From assembly GCA_013619035.1 (NCBI GenBank), contig JABXKX010000451.1, positions 1 through 6,427 on the forward strand: a DNA stretch of 6,427 bases, given 5' to 3'. Below are positions 1-6,023 of the stretch, piece after piece. Source of the stretch: Peptostreptococcaceae bacterium. Lineage in GTDB: Bacteria; Bacillota_A; Clostridia; Peptostreptococcales; Acidaminobacteraceae. Numbering within the stretch: position 1 is the stretch's first letter; every line of letters begins with the position of its first letter. The translations under genes and the position numbers were made by a program. A model generated the notes under the pieces. The model ran no database searches. It saw only the letters and a list, made by a program, of their open reading frames with translations, and was not told the origin of the DNA.

Positions 1-469
1 GAAAAAAGTATTGTTAACAGAAGAAGCTCTAGCTAAGTTAAATCATGAGTTAGAGGAGCTAATTGTAAAGCGTACAAAAATTTCTGAAGAAATCAAAAAA
101 GCACGTGCCTTTGGAGATTTATCAGAAAACGCTGAGTACCATGCTGCAAGAGAAGCACAGTCTTTTAATGAAACAGAAATTTTAAAAGTAAAAGGATTAC
201 TTGATAATTACGAACTTGTTAATACCGATGGTATTGATGCCGGTACTGCTACTCTTAATTCAGAAATCGAATTTAAGTTTGTTGGTGACGACACAATCGA
301 AAAGGTTAAAATCGTAACTAGAGTTGATGCTGATCCTATCAACAATCTTATTTCTAACGAATCACCAATTGGTGATGCATTGTTAGGTCACGTACAAGGT
401 GATATTGTAGATTGTCAAACACCAAATGGGACTTCAAAAATCCAAATTTTGAGTGTAACACATGATTAA
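1..469 (+). CDS. greA: Transcription elongation factor GreA (5' end cut by window edge)
   Basis: GreA binds in the secondary channel of RNA polymerase and stimulates cleavage of backtracked transcripts, which rescues stalled complexes. The N-terminal two thirds of the coiled-coil hairpin is clear, with the signature ARAFGDLSENAEYHAAREAQ. Its D and E (DLSE) are the acidic tip residues that place the catalytic metal in the polymerase active site. The C-terminal part (roughly the last 75 residues, with SPIGDALLGHVQGD) is the FKBP-like domain. A TTG at position 11 could be taken for a start, but the frame stays open upstream and reads KKV before it, as in ordinary GreA proteins (KKVLLTEE). Base 1 is a G in the third position of a codon, so the true ATG probably straddles the window edge. 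The full protein would then be about 156 residues, the usual length. The stop is TAA at 467-469, followed directly by a terminator. The gene converges on the thiamine operon. Confidence 0.96.
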   Translation, partial: KKVLLTEEALAKLNHELEELIVKRTKISEEIKKARAFGDLSENAEYHAAREAQSFNETEILKVKGLLDNYELVNTDGIDAGTATLNSEIEFKFVGDDTIEKVKIVTRVDADPINNLISNESPIGDALLGHVQGDIVDCQTPNGTSKIQILSVTHD

Positions 470-516
470 AAAAAAGAACTGTATCGAAAGTGATTTCACC
501 TTCGATACAGTTTTTT
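468..516. terminator. Bidirectional intrinsic terminator between greA and the thiamine operon
   Basis: A perfect 12-bp stem joins 477-488 (AACTGTATCGAA) to 501-512 (TTCGATACAGTT). A smaller inner GTGA/TCAC pairing lies in the loop. On the + strand it is followed by a run of six T at 511-516. On the - strand the eight A at 468-475 become a U tract after one intervening base. It can therefore end both greA transcription and the thiamine operon, whose last stop codon is at 521. The A tract overlaps the greA stop codon. Confidence 0.9.
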
Positions 517-520
517 ATTA

Positions 521-1054
521 TTAATAACCATATTTCTTATATGCTTTAACCAAATCATACAAAGCATTACTTGATAACCATTCAGACATCACTGCAATGT
601 GATCAACTGGTAATTCCTCTGACTTTTCAATGGTAATCCCTCCAAGAGCTATTACATTAGAACTCTTAATATGATTAATTCCTTTTGCTTTTACCCCTTC
701 TTTACAGGTCGTTTCAAATACAGGACTATAAAAGAACAACTGATCATTTAATGCATGAACTTCCATTTCACTATGAGTTGAAACCGTAAAACTCGTTGGT
801 GTTCTTTCATGAAAACGATTGTGTTTTTTTAGATCTAATTCGTCCGCTATAACATCTCGATGACAAATGATTAATTCGGTTTTAGTTTGAGATAACATCT
901 GAAGCATGGAAACTGCTAAATTTCTATAGTCATCATTTTCTAAATCATTCTCTCTTAATAGTATGTAATCCACACCAGCCAAGGCAGCTTCTCGTGTTTT
1001 TAATAGCAGTTTTAATTCACCACACACTTTTCTATTGGTAATAAAAAACAACAT
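521..1054 (-). CDS. TenI/ThiE-like protein, diverged (thiazole tautomerase or thiamine phosphate synthase family)
   Basis: This is a 177-residue TIM-barrel protein of the ThiE/TenI superfamily. The start is the ATG at 1054-1052, which shares its A with the thiC stop (TAATG) and so is translationally coupled. A longer frame to 1120 exists but runs inside thiC. Visible family motifs are LLRE (residues 32-35), STHS (92-95), PVFETTCKEGVKAKG (111-125), VIALGGIT (134-141) and IAVMS (153-157). The FETxCKxG and IAVMSxxxSS patterns resemble Bacillus TenI more than ThiE. ThiE needs an Asn-Asp pair after the third strand for Mg-pyrophosphate; here that place reads CHRD, and the Lys of LREK is Asn. The TenI catalytic His before VFET is Pro. 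It is also shorter than either family (about 205-215). Superfamily membership is near certain. The exact reaction is open: it may be a diverged tautomerase, a weak synthase, or a protein that has lost activity. Confidence 0.85.
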   Translation of the reverse strand: MLFFITNRKVCGELKLLLKTREAALAGVDYILLRENDLENDDYRNLAVSMLQMLSQTKTELIICHRDVIADELDLKKHNRFHERTPTSFTVSTHSEMEVHALNDQLFFYSPVFETTCKEGVKAKGINHIKSSNVIALGGITIEKSEELPVDHIAVMSEWLSSNALYDLVKAYKKYGY

Positions 1055-2364
1055 TAGTCTTCTCTTAAAATATTGATTTCTTTGCCTTCCATAATTCTGT
1101 TCATATTTCTCATAGAACACATCTTACCACACATTGTACATGAATCATCATGAGCTGGTTTTGATTCATGTCTGTAGCGGCTTGCTTTTTCTGGATCTAT
1201 AGCCAATTCAAACATTCCTTCCCAATTGAGTTCTTGTCTTGCTTTACTCATTTTATTGTCCCAATCTCTTGCGTTTGGAACACCTTTTGCAATATCAGCA
1301 GCATGAGCAGCAATTCGAGTGGCAATAATTCCCTCTTTCATATCTTCCATTGTTGGTAATCTTAAATGTTCAGCAGGTGTTACATAACATAAGAAGTCTG
1401 CGCCTGAGCTTGCTGCAATTGCACCACCAATTGCACTCGTAATATGATCATAACCTGGTGCGATATCCGTTACAATCGGACCCAAGACATAGAACGGGGC
1501 ACCATGACATAGTTTTTTCTCTAAAAGCATATTTGCTTTAATTTCATTCAATGCCATATGGCCAGGTCCTTCAATGATGACTTGGACATTTTTTTCCCAG
1601 GCGCGTAGTGTTAATTCTCCTAAAGTCATCAATTCTTTTATTTGAGAAGCATCCGTAGAATCACTTATACTACCAGGCCTCATAGCATCCCCTAAACTCA
1701 ATGTAATATCATACTTCGCGCAAATATCAAGCAACTCATCATAATACTCATAAAAAGGATTTTCAGCCTTATTTAACATCATCCACGCATACATTAAAGA
1801 ACCACCTCTTGAGACGATATGAGTTAGTCTTGGATTTCTTTTGAACACTTCAGCAGTCTCTAAGTTCATACCCACATGAATCGTCACAAAATCAACACCA
1901 TCTTGACCATGTTTTTCAACAACATCTAAAAATTCCTTTGGCTGAATATCTTGTAATTCTTTATCATAAAATCCTAAGGCATCGTATACTGGTACAGTTC
2001 CAATCATTGCTGATGATGTTTTTACTAAAGCTTGTCTGAATTCTTCTGTTTTCCCAAAAGAGCTTAGATCCATAATAGCTTCTGCTTTCATTTCAACAGC
2101 CATTCTAACTTTATCCATTTCTGGTTCGATCTCTGGACAATCTTTAGAGATTCCTAGATTAACATTAATTTTTGTTCTTAAACCTTCACCCACACCTTCT
2201 GGATTTAAATTATGATGATATTTATTGGCCGGTATAACAATAACTCCTCTGGCCATTTTCTCCATTAAAACTTCTACTGCCATATGTTCTTTTTTTGAAA
2301 CAATTTCCATTTCTTTTGTGACAATGCCTTTTTTAGCAGCATCCATTTGCGTTGTATAATTCAT
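1054..2364 (-). CDS. thiC: Phosphomethylpyrimidine synthase ThiC
   Basis: ThiC is a radical SAM enzyme that rearranges aminoimidazole ribotide, an intermediate of purine synthesis, into HMP phosphate, the pyrimidine half of thiamine. The 436-residue protein is complete. Conserved landmarks in order are [10 protein letters not shown] (64-73), SRGGS (185-189), [15 protein letters not shown] (225-239), EGPGH (265-269) and TPAEH (329-333). H269 and H333 fit the two family zinc ligands. The C-terminal [4Fe-4S] motif CTMCGKMC has C409, C412 and C416. The CX2CX3C spacing and the short N-terminus are those of the clostridial and archaeal type, not the longer Bacillus and Escherichia type with CX2CX4C. 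The start has a good ribosome site, AGGGGAG, seven bases upstream of ATG. It is the fourth intact gene of the TPP-riboswitch operon, with no riboswitch of its own. It sits directly after the remnant described at 2384-2532. Confidence 0.97.
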   Translation of the reverse strand: MNYTTQMDAAKKGIVTKEMEIVSKKEHMAVEVLMEKMARGVIVIPANKYHHNLNPEGVGEGLRTKINVNLGISKDCPEIEPEMDKVRMAVEMKAEAIMDLSSFGKTEEFRQALVKTSSAMIGTVPVYDALGFYDKELQDIQPKEFLDVVEKHGQDGVDFVTIHVGMNLETAEVFKRNPRLTHIVSRGGSLMYAWMMLNKAENPFYEYYDELLDICAKYDITLSLGDAMRPGSISDSTDASQIKELMTLGELTLRAWEKNVQVIIEGPGHMALNEIKANMLLEKKLCHGAPFYVLGPIVTDIAPGYDHITSAIGGAIAASSGADFLCYVTPAEHLRLPTMEDMKEGIIATRIAAHAADIAKGVPNARDWDNKMSKARQELNWEGMFELAIDPEKASRYRHESKPAHDDSCTMCGKMCSMRNMNRIMEGKEINILRED

Positions 2365-2383
2365 GGTTTAACTCCCCTTTTAT

Positions 2384-2455
2384 CTATTTGATTATTCCTT
2401 TAATATCCTCAGCACCACAAGTTTCAGATATCATTTCAATCTGGTTTATATATGA
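2384..2455 (-). pseudogene. Probable remnant of the C-terminus of ThiE
   Basis: Between the short ThiD2-like frame and thiC, another - strand frame (+1 relative to that one) is open from after a TAA at 2458-2456 to a TAG at 2386-2384. Its last residues read MISETCGAEDIKGIIK. This resembles the final strand and helix of thiamine phosphate synthase, where a pattern such as VSAI.GAEDI is common just before the end. It has no good start codon and no ribosome site of its own. I infer that it is the surviving 3' end of a thiE or thiD2-thiE gene. The match is short, so this part is less certain than the ThiD2 start. Confidence 0.45.
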
Positions 2456-2532
2456 TTAAATCTCACATAATCTTCTATGATTCTTAGACCTTCAGAGACA
2501 CGGTTGATATTAGCATCAGTTATTCTATACAT
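2446..2532 (-). pseudogene. Truncated ThiD2-like gene start (28 codons), remnant of HMP-phosphate kinase domain
   Basis: An ATG at 2532-2530, inside the last codons of thiH and in a different frame, opens a 28-codon frame ending in TAA at 2448-2446. Residues 6-25 read DANINRVSEG then LRIIEDYVRF. This matches the opening of ThiD2 proteins, whose N-terminus typically reads (R)I.DAN.NR..EGLRV.ED..RF. ThiD2 is a kinase family for HMP phosphate, often fused to the N-terminus of ThiE in Firmicutes. An intact domain is well over 100 residues, so only its beginning survives. A GGGTGG lies four bases before the ATG and could be its ribosome site. The 13-base overlap with thiH matches the tight packing of the operon, so this was probably a real operon gene. 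No further ThiD2 sequence is seen in any frame before thiC. Confidence 0.7.
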
Positions 2533-3551
2533 AAATCCACCCAATCTTTTAACACCGGTTGATAGCCATATTTTTTTAAACTTATAACCATCTCTTCAAC
2601 GCTACGATTATCTGCGATGTCAAATTGAGCATCACCTTCTGATTCAGATCCATGTCCTCCTACTGATGTCATCACACCAGCAGACACTTTAGATATGCCT
2701 AGAGGCAACATACTATCTCTAAAATTAGCTGTTTCTCTTGTAGAAAGTGTTATTCCCATTGAAGGTAAAAAAAGTTTTAAAGCAAGTATAATTTGTACCA
2801 ATACTCTGTCTTTTATCTCAATACTTTCAAAAGTCTGTCCAATAAACGGTCTAATACGCGGTACAGAAACACTAAAATTTATACCAGGATACTCATCTTG
2901 TAATGATTTCACATGACATCCTAAAGCATATACCTCAGATTGCCAGTTGTGCAGTCCTAATAAAGCGCCCATATTGATATTGAAAATCCCCGCTTCCGCA
3001 GCACGTTTAGCTGCATTTAATCTATAATCATAATGACTTTTGGGACCATATGGATGCACTTCTTGATATCGGGTCCTGTCATATACTTCTTGATAAATGG
3101 TTAAACTATCAACCCCTGCATCAACCATTTTCAAATAATCTTCAGTTGATAAAGGATAAATTTCTATGGCAATGCTATCAAAATATTTTTTTAAGATTCT
3201 AATCGCATCTAATATATAAGAAACGGGTGTATCCTTTTCGCTCTCGCCGGTTAGAATTAGAATATGACGCAAGCCAGACTGTGAAATTGCCTGTGCTTCA
3301 TACTCCACATCTTCTAAACTCAGTTGATGTCTTTTAATTTTATTCTTGGCATTATAACCACAGTAAACACATTGATTCACACAATGATTCGCTAAATAAA
3401 GTGGTGTATACAGTGTAATTGCTTTTCCAAAATGTTTTAAGTGTTCTTCTGAGACTCTAGATGCCATCAACTCTAAAGATTCATCTGAAATAGGTTCTAA
3501 TAATTTTGAAAACATATCTTCGTTTATGATTCTACTCTTTAAAATATCCAT
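2520..3551 (-). CDS. thiH: 2-iminoacetate synthase ThiH (tyrosine lyase)
   Basis: ThiH is a radical SAM enzyme that cleaves tyrosine to p-cresol and dehydroglycine, the glycine imine used by ThiG to form the thiazole ring. It is the oxygen-sensitive alternative to the glycine oxidase ThiO. The cluster motif CVNQCVYC has C57, C61 and C64. Other ThiH landmarks are LILTGE, IEIYPL, YQEVYD followed by HPYGPKSHYDYRL, GALLGL, LSTRETANFRD and SAGVMTSVGGH. At 343 residues it is somewhat shorter than common ThiH (about 365-380), with the shortfall before the cluster motif. The chosen ATG follows the thiG stop by one base and has an AGGAAG ribosome site in the last thiG codons, so this start is well supported. 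Its last 13 bases overlap the start of the ThiD2-like remnant. Confidence 0.96.
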   Translation of the reverse strand: MDILKSRIINEDMFSKLLEPISDESLELMASRVSEEHLKHFGKAITLYTPLYLANHCVNQCVYCGYNAKNKIKRHQLSLEDVEYEAQAISQSGLRHILILTGESEKDTPVSYILDAIRILKKYFDSIAIEIYPLSTEDYLKMVDAGVDSLTIYQEVYDRTRYQEVHPYGPKSHYDYRLNAAKRAAEAGIFNINMGALLGLHNWQSEVYALGCHVKSLQDEYPGINFSVSVPRIRPFIGQTFESIEIKDRVLVQIILALKLFLPSMGITLSTRETANFRDSMLPLGISKVSAGVMTSVGGHGSESEGDAQFDIADNRSVEEMVISLKKYGYQPVLKDWVDLCIE

Positions 3552-3552
3552 T

Positions 3553-4320
3553 TTACTTCCTCAAGAAGCCAGTGAGTGGCGATGAAGCTTGTGCCAACTG
3601 ACTCATTTTCCCTAGTTTTGATTGATAAGCAATATGACCTGCTTGAGTCGCATAATTAAATGCTTTTGCCATTAGAATCGGATCTCCAGCCGTTGCAATC
3701 GCCGTATTAACCAAAACTGCATCCGCACCCATTTCCATAGCTTCACTCGCATCAGATGGCTTACCAATACCTGCGTCAACAATAACTGGAATCTTAATTT
3801 CATCTATTAAAATTTGAATTAATTCTTTGGTTCTAATGCCCCTATTGGTGCCAATTGGTGCTCCCAAAGGCATAACTGCTGCTGCTCCAACATCAACGAG
3901 TTGTCTCGCCACATATAAATCCGGATTCATATATGGGAATACATGAAAGCCTTCCTTGGCAAGAATCTCTGTAGCTTTTAAGGTTTCATAGTTATCTGGC
4001 AACAAATATTTTTGATCTGAAATCACCTCTATTTTCACCCAATCTCCACAACCCATTTTCCTAGCAAGTCTAGCAATTCTCACTGCTTCTTCAGCCGTTC
4101 TAGCACCCGAAGTATTAGGTAGTAAGATACAGTCTTTAGGTATGTAATCCAAGATATTTTCATCTTTAGAGCCTATATCAACGCGTCTTAAAGCCATTGT
4201 AATAACTTTTGTGCCTGCTGATTCAATAACAGCAGGTATAATTTGTTTATTCGGGAACTTACCAGTTCCAATAAATAAACGCGAGTTCAATGATTTACCA
4301 CCAATTTTAAACGTATCCAT
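3553..4320 (-). CDS. thiG: Thiazole synthase ThiG
   Basis: ThiG condenses 1-deoxyxylulose 5-phosphate, sulfur from ThiS thiocarboxylate and dehydroglycine from ThiH into the thiazole phosphate carboxylate. The 255-residue TIM barrel is complete. K96 in DWVKIEVI is the lysine that forms the imine with the sugar phosphate; E98 follows it, and D182 in VIVDAGIG matches the other conserved acid. The phosphate-binding loop [14 protein letters not shown] (149-162) and the [11 protein letters not shown] stretch are typical. The ATG at 4320-4318 overlaps the thiS stop by one base (TAATG). The GGAGGT encoding the last glycines of ThiS acts as its ribosome site. The two partners are therefore made by coupled translation. 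Confidence 0.97.
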   Translation of the reverse strand: MDTFKIGGKSLNSRLFIGTGKFPNKQIIPAVIESAGTKVITMALRRVDIGSKDENILDYIPKDCILLPNTSGARTAEEAVRIARLARKMGCGDWVKIEVISDQKYLLPDNYETLKATEILAKEGFHVFPYMNPDLYVARQLVDVGAAAVMPLGAPIGTNRGIRTKELIQILIDEIKIPVIVDAGIGKPSDASEAMEMGADAVLVNTAIATAGDPILMAKAFNYATQAGHIAYQSKLGKMSQLAQASSPLTGFLRK

Positions 4321-4511
4321 TAGCCACCTCCTACAAAACTGACAATTTCTATTTTATCGTCCTTTTTTAACATCTGTTCATCATATAATTTTTGTTCAAT
4401 GATTCTATTATTTATTTCTACTACAATCATTTTTCCCTTGATCTCAAGTTCATTCAGCAAATGAGTGATGGACATTTCATCATACAGATAGTCTTTTCCG
4501 TTTATTATCAT
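4320..4511 (-). CDS. thiS: Sulfur carrier protein ThiS
   Basis: ThiS is a small ubiquitin-like protein of 63 residues that carries sulfur as a C-terminal thiocarboxylate to ThiG. The start MIINGK and the C-terminal tail SFVGGG match the family; Bacillus ThiS also ends in VGGG. The terminal glycine must be adenylated by ThiF before sulfur is added, but no thiF is adjacent. The start is supported by a strong GGAGG five bases before the ATG. It is the first gene after the TPP riboswitch terminator. Confidence 0.96.
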   Translation of the reverse strand: MIINGKDYLYDEMSITHLLNELEIKGKMIVVEINNRIIEQKLYDEQMLKKDDKIEIVSFVGGG

Positions 4512-4570
4512 TTCTTCCTCCTTTTTACATCGATTGCGTAAAAAAATCAGCGATTGATATGATGGGAATT

Positions 4571-4598
4571 AAAAAAACTCACCAAAATAGGTGAGTTC
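4571..4598 (-). terminator. Intrinsic terminator of the TPP riboswitch
   Basis: On the - strand an 8-bp stem AACTCACC / GGTGAGTT (4597-4590 with 4583-4576) encloses a six-base loop. It is followed by the complement of the A run beginning at 4575, giving a U tract. It lies about 13 bases past the aptamer and about 60 bases before thiS, as expected for a transcription-terminating riboswitch. The 5' arm can also pair with the 3' strand of aptamer helix P1, which gives the antiterminated state. Confidence 0.9.
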
Positions 4599-4610
4599 AG
4601 ACATCAAATC

Positions 4611-4690
4611 AAACTTCCCTACGTTAGTATTAACTAAATCAGGTTATAAGGGTCAGGTGTATCCTTCTCAGCCAACGGCTCCCCTAGTTC
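4611..4690 (-). promoter_or_regulatory. TPP riboswitch (THI element) controlling the thiamine operon
   Basis: Read on the - strand, this segment carries the THI-box core: GGGG, then CTGAGA (4671-4666), then GACCC, then AACCTGA, then ACGTAGGGA. Helices can be drawn: P1 from GAACT (4690-4686) with AGTTT (4615-4611), P3 from AGCC with GGCT, P3a from AGG with CCT, and P4 from TTAG (4637-4634) with CTAA (4627-4624). P4 is A-U rich where many relatives have CTGG/CCAG, and both sides change together, which supports the fold. TPP binding should stabilise P1 and allow the downstream terminator to form, turning off thiS-thiG-thiH-thiC and the last gene. Confidence 0.96.
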
Positions 4691-4711
4691 ATATTATTCA
4701 TTTACAATGTC

Positions 4712-4740
4712 ATTATAGTAGACATAAGTATATTTGTAAA
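4712..4740 (-). promoter_or_regulatory. Sigma-A type promoter of the thiamine operon
   Basis: The - strand has TTTACA (4740-4735) as the -35 box and a perfect TATAAT (4717-4712) as the -10 box, separated by exactly 17 bases. Transcription should begin around 4708-4704, about 15 bases before the first strand of riboswitch helix P1. The -35 box begins only two bases after the stop codon of the upstream gene. Confidence 0.88.
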
Positions 4741-4742
4741 GG

Positions 4743-6023
4743 TTATTCTGTAATTCTATCTCCAACTTTCAATGTTGGTGAAGGATTATCAATAATGACA
4801 CCATTATATGAGTCTGGCAATGTTTTGCCACTTAAACCAATATAATCGTCCCCAACATAAGCAACCGTGCCATAACTTCTACCAACTGTTTTAGTCTCTC
4901 CTAAAACACCTTTCCTTGTTACAACTTGGTAAAACTCAATCCTTGCACTATTCTTTATCTGTCCTTTACTTATGATAGCAGTTCTTGGGATATTGACTTG
5001 AGAGCCAGGCTTTTCGATTGAACGCCCTAATATAGACATTCCTAAATATATCCCTTCTTCTTGATCTTCAATCACAGCATCTATAAAGCATTTACCATCA
5101 ATCGGTTCATATACTTTGCTAATTCTAGCATTAATAGATGGTTTTGATTTATCCAGATCTAAATATATCAATGTATTTTTTTGAATCAAATACGCAAAGG
5201 ATGCATCAAAAAAACCATGAAAAACATATGGCATTTCACCATTAGTACTGTTGATGGTTAGAATATTTGTATCAGATGAATAGTAACCTTTTGTTTTCAA
5301 ATCCGTTACAATACCATTAGATGTTGCATGATATATGCCTTCGTCATCTATGAAATCATAGAATATGGATTTAGCTTCTTGATTCATCAATTCTCGTTCA
5401 AGAGTTTCCATCTGTAGCAATAAAGAGTTTACAGCTTGCTCATTATTATTAGTCGTATTTCTATAAGTCTGAATTGTTTGAGATAGTTGAATTTCTTTAG
5501 TTTGTAATTGATATTCAAGGGTCTCTATTGTTTTTAAATAACTCGTATCATCTGTAGAGAGGGTTTTATAGTTATTTATTTTATTTTGTAGTATCGCTAT
5601 TTCATCTCGTATCAATGAGATTTTCCTAGCATCAAAAGTAGTTCCAGTCAACTTCTTTAACTCTGATTGTAAGCCACTTAATTCTAGCTGTTTCTGGGCC
5701 TTCTCGTCTTCGATTGTCAAAGTTTCATCTAGGTTGTCAATTTTAAGTAGCGGCTGTCCATTTTCTACACGTTCACCGTCCTCGACATAAACTTCTGAGA
5801 TACTTAAAGGATGAGAGAATCTAATATTATCGACCTCCCTGGTTTTGATAATACCTTCTAGTTCAACTGTCGTTTTAATCTTGTCTTCACTATTAGCATA
5901 ATAGACTGAAACTTTTGGTATTAAAGCCTCCATAATTCTATCTGAATTATAACCGGCTATAAACACAAGTGTTATAAAAGTAAAGAATACATATTTTATT
6001 ATTTTGAGTAAATTAGATTTCAT
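4743..6023 (-). CDS. HlyD/MacA-like membrane fusion (periplasmic adaptor type) protein
   Basis: This 426-residue protein has the layout of a membrane fusion protein that links an inner-membrane transporter to the outside. A single hydrophobic anchor spans about residues 8-25. A first lipoyl-like half follows (about 70-96, ISEVYVEDGERVENGQPLLKID). A long Gln/Glu/Leu-rich segment, about 99-218, is likely a coiled-coil hairpin. The second lipoyl half is about 230-257 (GIVTDLKTKGYYSSDTNILTI). Beta-rich domains with IPRTAII and a final GDRITE complete it. Such adaptors in Gram-positive bacteria usually serve ABC exporters of peptides or drugs. No ATPase is visible, so the partner and substrate are unknown. 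The start ATG lies within the end of the upstream membrane gene, overlapping by 11 bases, with an AGGCGG-like ribosome site. No terminator separates it from the thiamine promoter. Confidence 0.8.
   Translation of the reverse strand: MKSNLLKIIKYVFFTFITLVFIAGYNSDRIMEALIPKVSVYYANSEDKIKTTVELEGIIKTREVDNIRFSHPLSISEVYVEDGERVENGQPLLKIDNLDETLTIEDEKAQKQLELSGLQSELKKLTGTTFDARKISLIRDEIAILQNKINNYKTLSTDDTSYLKTIETLEYQLQTKEIQLSQTIQTYRNTTNNNEQAVNSLLLQMETLERELMNQEAKSIFYDFIDDEGIYHATSNGIVTDLKTKGYYSSDTNILTINSTNGEMPYVFHGFFDASFAYLIQKNTLIYLDLDKSKPSINARISKVYEPIDGKCFIDAVIEDQEEGIYLGMSILGRSIEKPGSQVNIPRTAIISKGQIKNSARIEFYQVVTRKGVLGETKTVGRSYGTVAYVGDDYIGLSGKTLPDSYNGVIIDNPSPTLKVGDRITE

Noticed and set aside
11..13. TTG start for greA
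   Set aside because: The frame is open to the window edge and the residues before it (KKV) match normal GreA, so TTG here encodes an internal leucine.
1054..1120. Extended N-terminus of the TenI/ThiE-like gene from an ATG at 1120
   Set aside because: These 22 codons lie wholly inside the conserved end of thiC. The resulting residues (basic and Tyr/Gln rich) do not resemble the family, whose proteins begin near LFFITN. The ATG at 1054 with the TAATG overlap is the better start.
1114..1137. ThiC iron-sulfur motif one residue shorter than in Bacillus and Escherichia
   Set aside because: CX2CX3C with the following S-M-R-N is, to my knowledge, usual for the short clostridial and archaeal ThiC type, so it is not a defect.
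1168..1359. + strand 63-codon reading frame (also one at 2695-2916)
   Set aside because: Both are antisense shadows of thiC and thiH, whose conserved motifs explain the sequence.
2365..2445. Separate promoter or riboswitch for thiC
   Set aside because: No TPP core elements (CTGAGA, ACCTGA) and no convincing -35/-10 pair are present. A TATATA near 2450 lacks a partner box.
4530..4558. Repeated CGATTG flanking an A run between the terminator and thiS
   Set aside because: The copies are direct and only six bases long, and they form no hairpin. This is not enough to call a regulatory element.
4591..4845. + strand 84-codon reading frame
   Set aside because: It runs across the riboswitch, the promoter and the end of the adaptor gene on the opposite strand. 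It has no family resemblance and no ribosome site.
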